Assembly: GCA_965222975.1 (NCBI GenBank)
Contig: CBDCVJ010000069.1
Coordinates: forward strand, 3,840-67,839
Length of the DNA stretch: 64,000 bases
From: UBA6168 sp965222975
GTDB taxonomy: Bacteria > Bacteroidota > Bacteroidia > Chitinophagales > Saprospiraceae
Reading direction: 5' to 3'
The notes beneath the pieces were generated by a model that saw only the letters and a program-made list of their open reading frames with translations, searched no databases and was not told the origin of the DNA. This document shows positions 7,961-17,950 of the stretch, in pieces; the first letter of the stretch is position 1, and every line of letters starts with the position of its first letter. The position numbers and the translations under genes were made by a program.

Positions 7961-9013
7961 TCAAGCCGCCATTTTCATCTTTTTTTCTTTTCTATAAAAT
8001 TCAGAAAAAGAAATCATGCGCTGCTCCTGCTCGTCCCAAAGTTTGTGGCGGATATAGGAAAGGCTCTCCCAAAAGGTCACTTTTGTAACAAATCGGTTGA
8101 TGACCGGGTTTTCTTTTGCGCACTTGGCCAAGTTATAACTTGGTATACCAGAGTTCAAGTGATGGATATGGTGATAGCCAATATAGCCTGTCATCCAATG
8201 TATGAGCCGAGGCAGTTTGTAAAATGTGCTGCCTTTGATCGCCGCCATAAGATAATCCCAATCGGCTTTCCATGATTTATAAGTATGTTCGTGCTGATGC
8301 TGCACATAGAAAAACCAGATGGCAATAATGAAGAAAAATATGACGATGGGCAATTGGATAGAAAGGAACACCTTCCAGCCTATCAACCAACTGAACAGGG
8401 CAATGACCCCAACGATAGCAAGGTTATTCCAAGTCTGATTCCAGATCATACCTTTCCAGGTTTTGAACCGTACCAATGGAAACCGGTTGTTGATGAGGAA
8501 ATAATGAATCGGGCCAATAATAAAAGTGACTATTGGCATTCGGTACACTCTGTATTTGAACCTTCCCCATGCAGAAAGATTCCTAAATTCTTCGGCAGTC
8601 AATATGTCAATATCGCCTATGTCACGGGTTTCCAATTGGCCACAATGGCCATGATGAAAATCATGTACCCGCGCCCAATATTTGAACGGGATGGTGCTGA
8701 AAAAACTGCACACCACCCCAACGACTTTATTCCACTTCTGCGATTTGAAATAAGAGCGGTGGCCGCAATCATGCTGTATGATAAAAATACGTACCAAGAA
8801 AAAAGCATTGACGAACGCCAAAACCAACGTTAATATATAACTGACTTTTAAAGTGAAATACATTAAAACCCACAAACCCAGAAAAGGGCCGTAAGAAGTG
8901 ACAATTTGCACTATTGCTTTGGTGTTATTTGCCTGGGCGTATCCCCTTAGCATCGTTTGCCAGTTGCCGAGGGACTGCTTGATCTCCTCTGCTGTATACT
9001 TGTATTGTTGCAT
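7961..9013 (-). CDS. Membrane fatty acid desaturase
   Basis: A 350-residue integral membrane di-iron desaturase that introduces a double bond into acyl chains. All three histidine boxes are present: HDCGH at 81-85, HDFHH at 117-121 and HHIHH near residue 277, with an extra HQHEH near 238. Hydrophobic segments lie at about 40-80, 95-110, 150-170 and 195-235. The layout matches the delta-12/omega-3-like desaturases (FA_desaturase family) seen in cold-adapted and aquatic Bacteroidota. Regioselectivity cannot be read. Single gene; a -7 box candidate lies at 9129-9136. Confidence 0.9.
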   Translation of the reverse strand: MQQYKYTAEEIKQSLGNWQTMLRGYAQANNTKAIVQIVTSYGPFLGLWVLMYFTLKVSYILTLVLAFVNAFFLVRIFIIQHDCGHRSYFKSQKWNKVVGVVCSFFSTIPFKYWARVHDFHHGHCGQLETRDIGDIDILTAEEFRNLSAWGRFKYRVYRMPIVTFIIGPIHYFLINNRFPLVRFKTWKGMIWNQTWNNLAIVGVIALFSWLIGWKVFLSIQLPIVIFFFIIAIWFFYVQHQHEHTYKSWKADWDYLMAAIKGSTFYKLPRLIHWMTGYIGYHHIHHLNSGIPSYNLAKCAKENPVINRFVTKVTFWESLSYIRHKLWDEQEQRMISFSEFYRKEKKMKMAA

Positions 9014-9128
9014 ATATAAGATAAGATTTAATGAAAATGCTGGTTAAAATAAAACCAACCTTTTGCATTTCGAAAATTCAAAGCTGAGATTTGGAGTTGC
9101 TCTAAGATATTGTTTAATGGATAGCGGG

Positions 9129-9136
9129 CAAAGTTA
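9129..9136 (-). promoter_or_regulatory. -7 box candidate for the desaturase
   Basis: TAACTTTG on the minus strand fits TAnnTTTG and lies about 115 nt before the start codon. No TTG sits at the right spacing, so support is partial. Confidence 0.35.
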
Positions 9137-9259
9137 ACAGGAATTTGGATATACGGGCATTTTTACTGCTGCCACTTTAAAACAAATTCTTTGGCGAGAG
9201 GAAATTTAAAGTTTTGTTGACTTTGCAACTGCTTCAAAACAGCCCCGAGAGCATTAAGT

Positions 9260-11488
9260 TCAAAGGTTCAGCCAATAGGTCAATTTTGCTACGATTGAGC
9301 GGTTTTTGGCCGTGAAGTCATCCGGTAGGTAATTGTCGGTATAAACGAGGAAAAAATCCGATACGGGCTTGAAGCGCCACTGAAACCGGGCGTTAATGTT
9401 CAGGTTATCAATCTGGTTATTGTATTGTATAAAGGTCGTGAGGAATAGTTTCCGGGTAAAAGTTATGTCGATCCTTGGGCCGACCAATAAGAGGTTAACT
9501 GTTTCGAAAGGTTCGGCCAAGGAGATGCGGTTGAAATTATAGTTCAATGCAATATTTCCAAAAGGTTGGAACCGATAAGTTACATCCCCGCGCAGGCCAA
9601 CCCTCTTACCATTGAAAAATTCCCCGAACCGGGGCTCCAGCCTGAATGAAAAAGGTTGGTTGCGGTTGGAGCTGTACTCAATGGAATAATTGGTGTAGGA
9701 ATACCCCGACTCCGCTTCGAGAAAATGGATTTCTTCCCTTGTCGGGTCAAAATCTTCAAAGAGAAAAGTGTATTCGTTTTTCACCTCAGCCTCAAACTGG
9801 GAATTGTTCCTCATCCTAAATTCCCATTTAAACCTCACTTCCCGGTCAGTAATGCCATACCCAGGAGTATGCAACCAAAGCCCCTGCACTACAGGCCCAT
9901 GTTGAACCACGGTGCTGTTTTTTGGATAAAAGAAAAGCCGTGCTAAGGGGCGCATTTGGAAAAAATCATTCCGGGGAACGAAGCCTACTTCGGCATCGTA
10001 ACCCTCCCCTACCCAGGCATGCCGCCAAGTCAACGCAAGCTTTCGTATCCGATAATTCAACTCAAAGCCATGTGCGAATTTATCGTCCGCCTTGGTAGGC
10101 GAAATGGCTTTGTGGAAAAAGGTTTTGCCCGACCAGACATTGTTCGTAGTGCCGAGGTTATAGTCCAAACCAACTACCCTGTTGTACTTGTTATAGGTTT
10201 CACTTTCCTGGTCGCTAAAGGTTTGTTTGTTTATAAAAATGGCCCCGATATTCGAGCGGGCAAACACTTTGCGCTGTAAAGCTGCGACTGTATAATTGAA
10301 GCTGGGCAGGTCATTTTTTTCATCATCGGCGGTCTGCATGTTAAGCAGGCCGACCCGCCAGTTTTCGTCCAGTTTTCCGCTAAGTCGAGCCCCAAAATAG
10401 ATCGGGTTTTGGATGGTCAGATCGGTAGCCGTGTCGTGCGTAACGCCTATCCTTCGGGAAAAGAACGGGTTGATCCGATCTTCGCCAAAACTGCCAAAGA
10501 GGTCAGCGTTTTCGAGGAAAAACTGACGTCGTTCGGGGAAGAAAACTTCAAACCTTTGGAGATTGGTCACTTGCCTATCTACTTCTACTTGCGAGAAGTC
10601 GGGGTTCACTGTCAGGTCGAGGTTGAGGCTGGAGGTTACAGCTACTTTGGCATCACCGCCAATACCAAAATTGGAGGAATAGTCCTTTTGGCCTGCCTCA
10701 AAATCCCGGTTCAGGTCAGCAGAAGCATAAGGAATCAGCGTGAAATTCTTACCTGGTCTCTGCAAAGGCTCTTCCCAATTCAAATCACCCATGAATGCAA
10801 GGTCGGTAATGAACTGGTTTTGCGGTATCCTGAACCAAGTTGAGCGCTCATTGATCTGAGTATCAAAGCGGTAAGCATTGAACCGCCATTTCGTACTGCC
10901 CTCTTGGTAGCGGATGGTCTTGAAAGGGATGGCCAGTTCACAGGCCCAATAGCCATCATGGATTTTGGATTCGCCAGCCCATTTGTTGTCCCATGAATCA
11001 GAGAAATCTTGATTATCTGCACCGCCATTTGAAATAAGCCCTTCCCGTAGCACACCAGCCGGATTGGCCCCAAAAAAGAAGGCATTGGTTTGGTCGTTGA
11101 AGGTGTCAAAAACAAAGGTCAGGTTGTCACTCCCCCTAGCCCGGAAATCGCGGCGGAGGGATGGCACCACATATTCGTCGGTCTTGGCATAGCACTTGGC
11201 GGCTACGTAAAAGTTCTCATCGTCGTAAGCAAAAAAGATTTCAGTCTGGTAGGCTGCCTTGATACTGTCAGTGGGAAATAACTGCCAAAAACCATTGGCT
11301 GGAATACCGCCATACCATGCCGGCTCATCCACATTGCCATCTATTATTATTGGAGTGCTAACCCTTGCTGCTTTTGCAAACGGAGCATCATAGGAGGAGG
11401 TTTCTTTTGCAAACAGAGCCACCTGAGCGCAACAAAGCTGTCTGCCCAACAAAAAGAAAAAAAATGAAACCAGCACCGTTAATTTCAT
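9260..11488 (-). CDS. DUF5916 outer-membrane beta-barrel protein with CBM9-like domain
   Basis: A 742-residue protein from the chosen start (the frame is open to 11614). The signal peptide MKLTVLVSFFFFLLGRQLC ends at CAQ. Next is a CBM9-like beta-sandwich (IIIDGNVDEPAWYGGIPANG...AYDDENFYVAAKC), then the DUF5916 region with FERRQFFLEN-type motif (FPERRQFFLENADLF), IDLTVNPDFSQVEVDRQ-like strands and a C-terminal barrel ending in KLTYWLNL. Established: DUF5916 proteins are common in Bacteroidota and thought to be outer membrane; their function is not settled. The start is set at 11488 because a TACTTTTG -7 box lies only 4 nt upstream (11493-11500), inside the longer frame. Confidence 0.88.
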   Translation of the reverse strand: MKLTVLVSFFFFLLGRQLCCAQVALFAKETSSYDAPFAKAARVSTPIIIDGNVDEPAWYGGIPANGFWQLFPTDSIKAAYQTEIFFAYDDENFYVAAKCYAKTDEYVVPSLRRDFRARGSDNLTFVFDTFNDQTNAFFFGANPAGVLREGLISNGGADNQDFSDSWDNKWAGESKIHDGYWACELAIPFKTIRYQEGSTKWRFNAYRFDTQINERSTWFRIPQNQFITDLAFMGDLNWEEPLQRPGKNFTLIPYASADLNRDFEAGQKDYSSNFGIGGDAKVAVTSSLNLDLTVNPDFSQVEVDRQVTNLQRFEVFFPERRQFFLENADLFGSFGEDRINPFFSRRIGVTHDTATDLTIQNPIYFGARLSGKLDENWRVGLLNMQTADDEKNDLPSFNYTVAALQRKVFARSNIGAIFINKQTFSDQESETYNKYNRVVGLDYNLGTTNNVWSGKTFFHKAISPTKADDKFAHGFELNYRIRKLALTWRHAWVGEGYDAEVGFVPRNDFFQMRPLARLFFYPKNSTVVQHGPVVQGLWLHTPGYGITDREVRFKWEFRMRNNSQFEAEVKNEYTFLFEDFDPTREEIHFLEAESGYSYTNYSIEYSSNRNQPFSFRLEPRFGEFFNGKRVGLRGDVTYRFQPFGNIALNYNFNRISLAEPFETVNLLLVGPRIDITFTRKLFLTTFIQYNNQIDNLNINARFQWRFKPVSDFFLVYTDNYLPDDFTAKNRSIVAKLTYWLNL

Positions 11489-11492
11489 AGAG

Positions 11493-11500
11493 CAAAAGTA
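11493..11500 (-). promoter_or_regulatory. -7 box immediately before the DUF5916 gene
   Basis: TACTTTTG on the minus strand matches TAnnTTTG and ends 4 nt before the chosen ATG (11488). The transcript would be nearly leaderless. No clear TTG element lies about 20 nt further up. Confidence 0.5.
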
Positions 11501-11950
11501 GAAATCTGCATTAATGCTGTTAGCTTTATAAATGGTATTTTTTATTAATCTAAAATTACTGGGAAAATAGGTGTACCTGAATACGGTAGCGGGGTGGATT
11601 TGTTGGTAGTTCAACGAACAAAAATTTAGCCATTGTAAATATGCAGCAAAAGAAAAGAGATAGTGAGATTGTAATTATAACTACTTGATTAGCAGCAGCC
11701 TCATTTTAAAACTTGGTGATGCCCTCAAATCAAGCCAGCCACTTTTAAAAGGTTCACAACTATATTCAAATGGAAAAATTGTACTTTCAGTCGAAGGTTA
11801 TTTATTTACTGCTTGATTTGTTTTGGGATTTTTTCAAGGATTTAAACACCAATTAATATTACTGCCTTTTCAGTGTCCAGCAGTTTTTTTTGTGGCGATC
11901 AATTTATTTCCAGAATGGAAAATTCTATACACTTGCTGTTAAACGATGGC

Positions 11951-11981
11951 TTGTCCACTATTTGCATTTTACGTAAATTTG
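11951..11981 (+). promoter_or_regulatory. Bacteroidota promoter for the T9SS cargo gene
   Basis: TTG at 11951-11953, a 20-nt spacer and TAAATTTG at 11974-11981 are an exact consensus match. The predicted leader to the ATG at 12175 is about 190 nt, long for this window. Confidence 0.7.
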
Positions 11982-12174
11982 CCCAACACAATATTCACTG
12001 TCTGTATTTTAGTTTTCCAAAACTGGTTTTTATTTCAGGTATCTCCCCACCGTACATACATTATTTGATCTCCTTTTTTTGAAACAATTACTATTAACTA
12101 TGGTATAGGTTTTAATATTTGTTTTCTGCAAATAGATCAAAATCAATTCACAACTACTTGAAACTCAACCACCC

Positions 12175-14793
12175 ATGAGAATTGTAACGCTTATAACAAC
12201 CCTATTGCTTTTTTTCCTCTCAAAACTAAACGCTCAATGTGATTTCATCAATGCCTTAAACATCATTGACGCTCCAAGTACGGCCATCGCAGCGAATGAA
12301 GAATGCACCGATGCCGATGGCTGGACTCATTATTACAATACTGACAGCAACTTCCTTATTATTTCTATTAAAAAGAACGGTCAGGACATCGGGTCTTTGG
12401 ATATAGGGCTTAACATAACCTCCAGTACAAGGGCTGATTACGGCAACATAGGTCTCAACCTTTCCAATGCAGATTACATTGATAACGAAGTTTGGTTGGC
12501 AGCCAACCGCTCTTGGCAAATAACCGGGGCTTTGCCCATTACCGATCCTATCCAAATCAGGTTTTATGTCAATGATAAAGACTTTAATGACATTGTAGCC
12601 TTGCAACAAAGCTTGGGCATTTCTTTCAATCTTGATTTTGATAAATTGAATATGTACACCATCAGTGAAGGAAATGCGCTTGATGCCTACTCAACAGTCA
12701 CCCAACCTGCTGCCGCTATTTTTACATTTTATGACATGGCACCCGGAGCATCACCTGATTGGGCAAGTGGTATGCAGAATGGTTTTTTATATGGTGAATA
12801 TGAAAGCAGCTCCACGGACATCGCTGGTAGCGTTGGCGTTTTGTTTTTTGTCAATAACCCAGCCGTTGCCATTTCTGGAAATATAGCTAAACCCAATGCA
12901 GTACCTGTCCCCGATGTAAGCGTTTCCGTCCTTGGAGGTACAACAGTAATTACCGATTTGCTTGGGAATTATACCATGCCCAATTTAAACACCAACTTAG
13001 ACTACCAATTGATACCAACAAAGGATACAGATCATCTGGAAAGTATTTCTACTATTGACCTTTTGCGCCTTGCTATGCATTTGGGAAATATCGAAAACTT
13101 TTCCTCCCCTTACCAATATATCGCCGCCGACGCAAATAACGATACTGAAATCGATCTATCTGATCTTTCAGAAATATTGAGTTTGTTGCTGGGGGAGACA
13201 GATGAATTTCTTAATAACACCTCTTGGCGATTTGTACCTCAATCCTATTCTTTTCCCAATCCCAGTGATCCTTTCATGCCGCCCTTTCCCGAGTCCATAA
13301 ATTATATGGACTTGGCTGATTCGCTTTTCAACCAAAATTTTACGGGTGTTAAAATAGGTGACGTCGGAGAGGCTTCCTTCACGCTGCCGCCTCCGTTGAA
13401 CACTACTTTTATGTTACCGGAAATTGGCACTTGCAATCCAGATGAGGAAGTCGTTTTTGAATTGAGCGTTGAAGATTTTGAAAATATGCGCGGTTTCCAA
13501 TTTACGCTTGAATGGGACAAAGACGTCATGTCTTATGTCAGTGTGGATAATATCACATTACCGGGCCTGACTGCTCAGAATATTGGGGTTAGCTCTGCTG
13601 CCGATGGTTTCATCACCTTTGCCTGGATCAACCCTGTACCAACGGGAACGACATTGACGGACGGAGAAGTTATTTGCGAGCTGAGGTTTGTCACTACAGG
13701 TAACGTGAATGATACTACACCACTCAGTTTTACCAGCAACATCACCGATGCATTGGCCGTTTATCAAAACCTGACCGAAGCCTTTCCTGCTTTTATTGAT
13801 GGGAAAACAACCATTGGTATCAATGCAGCTATTAACGCAGATGCTTTCATAGAACCCGCCGATTGTGACGGCAGCGCCATTGGTAGTATTGACCTGACTA
13901 TTACCGGAGCCGTTTTGCCTGTAACTTTTGAGTGGAGCAATGGTGAAATGACTGAAGACATCAGCATGCTGGCGCCCAATATTTATACGGTGACCATCAC
14001 CGATGCTTCCGGTGGCTGCCCAAAAGTTGAATCTTTTGAAATATTGCCCGGCGGTCAGTTCGACGTAGATGCCGATGTCATGCCGATGTCGTGCCCTAAC
14101 GTGCTGAATGGTAGCATTGACCTCAACATCACTAACGGTGCTGCGCCTTTCACCTATCAATGGAGCAACGGCAAAAACACCGAGGCCATTTCTGGCCTCT
14201 ATCAGGGCGTGTATTCAGTGACCGTCACCGATGCCGCAGGTTGTACAAAGACGGCTTCCTTTGAAATAGAAAACATGAATCGGATTGTTCCTATAGTAAC
14301 GGTAATGAACTCGAGCAATTCAGGTTCTTCCAACGGATCAATAATAATAAACGGGATTACTGGCGGCTTTCCCCCTTTCACTTTCCAATGGAGCAACGGT
14401 GCGACAACCCAATCCATCATGGACGTACCTCCTGGCAATTATGCTGTCACCATTTCAGACGATATTGGTTGCGGCCATGTTTTTGGCTATCTCATACATG
14501 ATTTGATGGTGGCTACCAATGAGGTTAATGGTATCGTTCTAAAGGTAGGCGTTTTTCCCAATCCAATGTTTGCTGGAAACCATTTTACATTGGCTATAGA
14601 AAGCCCGGAAAGTGGTGATGTGGAAGCAGTTGTCTTTGCTGCCAGCGGCCAATCGGTCAGTCGTTCAGCGATACATTTGCAAGAAGGTATGAACGAAAGA
14701 CTATTGCCTGCTCCAAGTACAAGCGGCCTCTATTTTATACAAATCATTTATGAGGCTGAACCAGCCGGATGGCTGAAAATCGTGGTGAGGTAA
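12175..14793 (+). CDS. T9SS cargo with dockerin-like, cohesin-like and three SprB modules
   Basis: An 872-residue protein. The signal peptide ends near LNAQ (about 21). Modules: an N-terminal beta region (22-230); a carboxypeptidase-regulatory-like fold (ISGNIAKPNAVPVPDVSVSV, about 232-280); a dockerin-like segment with DANNDTEIDLSDLSEILSLL (about 315-335); a cohesin-like beta-sandwich (FELSVEDFENMRGFQFTLEW, about 412-515); three SprB-type repeats (about 562-622, 635-699, 715-769), each with the pattern F-x-W-SNG...Y-x-VT(I/V)-D; and a T9SS type A sorting domain (VFPNPMFAGNHFTLAI...SGLYFIQI, about 792-872). Export through the outer membrane and surface attachment are expected. Function is unknown; adhesion or surface assembly is plausible. 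It stands alone behind a good promoter. Confidence 0.88.
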   Translation: MRIVTLITTLLLFFLSKLNAQCDFINALNIIDAPSTAIAANEECTDADGWTHYYNTDSNFLIISIKKNGQDIGSLDIGLNITSSTRADYGNIGLNLSNADYIDNEVWLAANRSWQITGALPITDPIQIRFYVNDKDFNDIVALQQSLGISFNLDFDKLNMYTISEGNALDAYSTVTQPAAAIFTFYDMAPGASPDWASGMQNGFLYGEYESSSTDIAGSVGVLFFVNNPAVAISGNIAKPNAVPVPDVSVSVLGGTTVITDLLGNYTMPNLNTNLDYQLIPTKDTDHLESISTIDLLRLAMHLGNIENFSSPYQYIAADANNDTEIDLSDLSEILSLLLGETDEFLNNTSWRFVPQSYSFPNPSDPFMPPFPESINYMDLADSLFNQNFTGVKIGDVGEASFTLPPPLNTTFMLPEIGTCNPDEEVVFELSVEDFENMRGFQFTLEWDKDVMSYVSVDNITLPGLTAQNIGVSSAADGFITFAWINPVPTGTTLTDGEVICELRFVTTGNVNDTTPLSFTSNITDALAVYQNLTEAFPAFIDGKTTIGINAAINADAFIEPADCDGSAIGSIDLTITGAVLPVTFEWSNGEMTEDISMLAPNIYTVTITDASGGCPKVESFEILPGGQFDVDADVMPMSCPNVLNGSIDLNITNGAAPFTYQWSNGKNTEAISGLYQGVYSVTVTDAAGCTKTASFEIENMNRIVPIVTVMNSSNSGSSNGSIIINGITGGFPPFTFQWSNGATTQSIMDVPPGNYAVTISDDIGCGHVFGYLIHDLMVATNEVNGIVLKVGVFPNPMFAGNHFTLAIESPESGDVEAVVFAASGQSVSRSAIHLQEGMNERLLPAPSTSGLYFIQIIYEAEPAGWLKIVVR

Positions 14794-14808
14794 GTTTCGA
14801 GTTATGGC

Positions 14809-14854
14809 GTTTTGAGTTAGTGAGTAACGTAAGTACTACTCACCAACTCAAAAC
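14809..14854. terminator. Convergent hairpin between the T9SS cargo and nadE
   Basis: The 17-nt arms GTTTTGAGTTAGTGAGT (14809-14825) and ACTCACCAACTCAAAAC (14838-14854) pair with one G-T mismatch. It sits between two convergent genes and probably ends both transcripts. The same words (ACTCAAAACTCAATAA) occur upstream of pdxA. Confidence 0.7.
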
Positions 14855-14858
14855 CTCT

Positions 14859-16496
14859 TTAAGAAAGATACTTGCCAACAATCGGCATCCTTCTCCCCAT
14901 TCCAAATGCTTTTGGCGAAACACGCAGCACGGGCGCAGATTGGTAGCGCTTGAATTCGTTCATATTGACGAGGCGCAATGCCCGACGAACCACTTTTTCA
15001 TCAAAACCCATGGCAATGATTTCAGAAGGGCCTTGTTGTTTTTCAATGTATTGATATAAGATGGCATCAAGTACATCATAGGGAGGCAGACTGTCGCTGT
15101 CCTTTTGGTTGGGGCGCAGCTCGGCGGAAGGGGGCTTGGTGATAGTATTTTCAGGGATCACTTCTCCATCCTTGTTGATATAGCAGGCCAGTTCAAAGAC
15201 TTCCGTTTTATACACATCTGCCAAAACAGACAGGCCTCCGCAAAGGTCACCGTAGAGTGTTCCATAACCGACAGCCATTTCACTTTTGTTGGTCGTATTT
15301 AAAAGGATGTTGCCAAATTTATTTGAAATGGCCATTAGGAGTAGTCCCCTAGTACGGGCTTGAATGTTTTCTTCGGCCACTCCAAATGGATTGCCCCAAA
15401 AATGAGGTTTCAGCGCATCCATAAAACTATTGAATGCTGGCTCAATGGGTACGATGTCATACTGAATGCCAAGGTTGACAGCCAGTTGACGGGCATCGTT
15501 CACAGAGTGATCGGATGAGAATTGGGAGGGCATGAGTAGCGCCCTCACATTGTCTTCACCAAGAGCCCTGGCAGCAAGCACAGCCACTACCGCAGAATCA
15601 ATACCGCCCGATAGGCCAAGGATTGCCTGTTTGAATCCCAATTTCCCAAAATAATCTTTGATTCCAAGAACAAGGGCATCGTGGATGAGTGGAATTTTGT
15701 CTTTTGGCTGTAAAATGGTCTGGCTATTTTCGGCTACATCATCAAGGTCAAATGTCTTGACCATTTCTCTCCAGTAAGGCATTTCTTCATACACCGTTCC
15801 TTTTTGGGAAAAAACAATAGAGCCACCATCAAAAATAATCTCCGTCTGCGAACCGACCTGGTTTACGTAAAACATGGGTAGTCCGTATCTTTTTACATTT
15901 TCTCGTAGCACATGGATGCGTTCTTCTGCATGCGAATGGGTAAATGGCGAGGCGGATAAATTGAGGATGAGGTCGGGTTTGTGGGGCGTCATCTCATCCA
16001 AAGGAACAATCGTATAAAGAGGGTTTTCATTGCCTAAATTCCAGAGATCTTCGCAGATACTCAGAGCGATCCGCTTTCCTTTATATTCAACGATGTTGAA
16101 TTCCGATGCGGGTTCAAAATAACGGTACTCGTCGAATACATCATAAGTGGGCAAGAGTGCTTTGTGCTGCACATGCTTTATTTCGCCATCGGCCAAAAAA
16201 TAGGCGGAATTAAAAAGGTCTTTTCCTTCAATGACGGGGTTGCGGCTGGGCGAGCCAACCACAATGGCAATTCCTTTCGCTGCCTCTGCAAGTTTTTCTA
16301 CCGATTTTTCCGCTCGGCGGATGAAGTCGTCGAATTCGAGGAAATCTCGAGGCGGGTAACCACAAGTGGCCAGCTCTGGAAAGCAGACCAAATCAGCACT
16401 TTGCTGTTTGGCCTCCTCGACAGCTTTGAGCATTTTGTCAAGGTTGCCGTCGAAATCGCCGACAAAAAAATTGAGTTGGGCTAAGGCTATTTTCAT
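14859..16496 (-). CDS. nadE: Glutamine-dependent NAD+ synthetase
   Basis: A 545-residue protein performing the last step of NAD synthesis: amidation of nicotinate adenine dinucleotide with ATP, using ammonia from glutamine. The N-terminal nitrilase-type glutaminase domain (about 1-255) shows its triad: Glu in CFPELATCGYPP, Lys in HKALLPTYDVFDEYRYF and Cys in ALSICEDLWN. The synthetase domain carries the PP-loop LGLSGGIDSAVVAVLAARALG-type motif near 295, TTNKSE and GDLCGGLSVLADVYKT. Usual length for the two-domain form. Single gene with its own consensus promoter; a short leader of about 16 nt is predicted. Confidence 0.97.
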   Translation of the reverse strand: MKIALAQLNFFVGDFDGNLDKMLKAVEEAKQQSADLVCFPELATCGYPPRDFLEFDDFIRRAEKSVEKLAEAAKGIAIVVGSPSRNPVIEGKDLFNSAYFLADGEIKHVQHKALLPTYDVFDEYRYFEPASEFNIVEYKGKRIALSICEDLWNLGNENPLYTIVPLDEMTPHKPDLILNLSASPFTHSHAEERIHVLRENVKRYGLPMFYVNQVGSQTEIIFDGGSIVFSQKGTVYEEMPYWREMVKTFDLDDVAENSQTILQPKDKIPLIHDALVLGIKDYFGKLGFKQAILGLSGGIDSAVVAVLAARALGEDNVRALLMPSQFSSDHSVNDARQLAVNLGIQYDIVPIEPAFNSFMDALKPHFWGNPFGVAEENIQARTRGLLLMAISNKFGNILLNTTNKSEMAVGYGTLYGDLCGGLSVLADVYKTEVFELACYINKDGEVIPENTITKPPSAELRPNQKDSDSLPPYDVLDAILYQYIEKQQGPSEIIAMGFDEKVVRRALRLVNMNEFKRYQSAPVLRVSPKAFGMGRRMPIVGKYLS

Positions 16497-16518
16497 TTTT
16501 TGAAAAAAATAAATTGGT

Positions 16519-16546
16519 CAAAATTAGAAGGTCTAAACTGGGGCAA
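16519..16546 (-). promoter_or_regulatory. Promoter for nadE
   Basis: On the minus strand, TTG (16546-16544), a 17-nt spacer and TAATTTTG (16526-16519) fit the Bacteroidota consensus; the start point would be about 16 nt before the ATG. Confidence 0.6.
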
Positions 16547-16902
16547 TGTAAAAACGTTTTAACAGATCGGTAGTTGTCCGTATTCAATCACTGGCTTAAC
16601 ATTTCAATCAGTTTTAAAATACTATTTCACAATAAAATTTTATTCGAAAAATAATTTTGTAAAACATTAAAAACAACGCTACCTCCTGTTTTAAAGAGCG
16701 GGTTTTTAATTGGGCGAGCAAAGCTATAAAGCCGCAAAAGATAATCAAGTCTTTATCGAATTATGAAGGGAATAATTTTGCTTCTTACGCTGAGTTTTGT
16801 AATTCACCGAGAAAGTAAGGTCAAAAATGCCTTCTGTTTTTTTTAATTGTTACTTATTGGGTTATGCACGTCTTATTGATTGATTGTATGGGAGTTATAC
16901 CC

Positions 16903-16910
16903 TACTTTTG
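16903..16910 (+). promoter_or_regulatory. -7 box candidate for mscS
   Basis: TACTTTTG matches TAnnTTTG about 175 nt before the ATG. The nearest TTG triplets give spacers of 16 and 24 nt, both off the optimum. Confidence 0.4.
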
Positions 16911-17083
16911 GGGGTCATATACTGATCTGCTTTTTAGAAATTATTAGCCAGAATTAATTATCAATAATCCCATTTTCATTTCCCATTCATCTTTTGAACG
17001 GTAATTTTAAATTCAAACCCAATAGCATAACCTGCTTGGGGTTGTAACAATTAACATATTTCATAACAAAAAACAATCGAATT

Positions 17084-17902
17084 ATGGACTTTTTAAACAT
17101 GGAAAAACTTTCGGAAATTTTCACAGCTTATGCCCCAAATGTTGTCGGCGCTATTTTGACCTTGCTGATCGGTTTTTGGATCATCGGTATGATTGCCCGG
17201 GGTGCAGATAAGGCAATGAAAAAGAGCGGTATTGATGACACCCTCCGCCCGTTCTTGAAATCGTTGATCAGTGTTGGCTTGAAGATATTATTGTTGCTGA
17301 GTGTTGCAGGAATGTTCGGTGTTGAGACGACTTCATTCATTGCTATATTCGGTGCTTTGGCTTTAGCCATCGGCATGGCCTTGCAGGGCAGCCTTGGACA
17401 TTTTGCGAGTGGGGTCTTGTTGCTTATTTTCCGACCATATAAAGTCGGCGACTTGGTGACCGTAGGGGGAGAGACTGGAGAAGTAACAGAACTTCAAGTT
17501 TTTAATACGGTATTAGCCACATTGGACAATAAACGGGTTATCGTTCCAAATGGAGTAGTGACCAGCAATGTCATCACCAATATTTCCGGGCAAGGCGAGA
17601 TTGGTGTTGAACTTACATTCGGCATCGGCTATGGGGATGATATTGACAAAGCCCGTGACATCATTATGAGGGTTGGGAAAGAGTGCCCCTGGGTGTTGGA
17701 CGACCCTGCACAAGGGGTTGTTGTGGGGGAATTGGGTGATAGTTCCGTCAATCTCAACACAAGGCCGTTTTGCAAAAGCGAACACTATTGGGATACCTTG
17801 TTCTATATGCAGGAACATGTGAAGAAGGCTTTTGACAAAGAAGGGGTCAGTATTCCTTTCCCACAAATGGATGTACATATGCCTAGTGGTTCAGCGAATT
17901 AA
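17084..17902 (+). CDS. mscS: Small-conductance mechanosensitive channel, MscS family
   Basis: A 272-residue inner-membrane channel that opens on membrane tension to release osmolytes. Three membrane segments lie at about 18-38, 62-80 and 85-110. The pore helix has the glycine/alanine pattern of MscS (GALALAIGMALQGSLGHFASG), followed by FRPYKVGDLVTVGGETGEVTEL and the VPNG(V)VTSNVITN beta-domain signature. The C-terminal alpha/beta domain ends in IPFPQMDVHMPS. Length is close to E. coli MscS (286). Single gene with a strong terminator. Confidence 0.95.
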   Translation: MDFLNMEKLSEIFTAYAPNVVGAILTLLIGFWIIGMIARGADKAMKKSGIDDTLRPFLKSLISVGLKILLLLSVAGMFGVETTSFIAIFGALALAIGMALQGSLGHFASGVLLLIFRPYKVGDLVTVGGETGEVTELQVFNTVLATLDNKRVIVPNGVVTSNVITNISGQGEIGVELTFGIGYGDDIDKARDIIMRVGKECPWVLDDPAQGVVVGELGDSSVNLNTRPFCKSEHYWDTLFYMQEHVKKAFDKEGVSIPFPQMDVHMPSGSAN

Positions 17903-17950
17903 TGTGTAGTTGGGAAATTTATTTCCCAAGCAATCTACTCATGATATACT

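Larger units (their letters stand above)
11489..12174. other. Intergenic region between divergent genes
   Basis: This 686-bp AT-rich gap carries promoters for both flanking genes. The plus-strand open frame 11873-12082 overlaps the promoter at 11951-11981 and looks spurious. No RNA gene was recognised. Confidence 0.5.
16497..17083. other. Intergenic region, divergent promoters only
   Basis: A 587-bp AT-rich gap between nadE and mscS. Apart from the nadE promoter and a TACTTTTG -7 box at 16903-16910, nothing was recognised; the short open frame of 27 codons from 16763 has no supporting evidence. Confidence 0.5.

Noticed and set aside
11873..12082. 69-codon plus-strand frame
   Set aside because: Overlaps the consensus promoter of the T9SS cargo gene and is AT-rich intergenic sequence.
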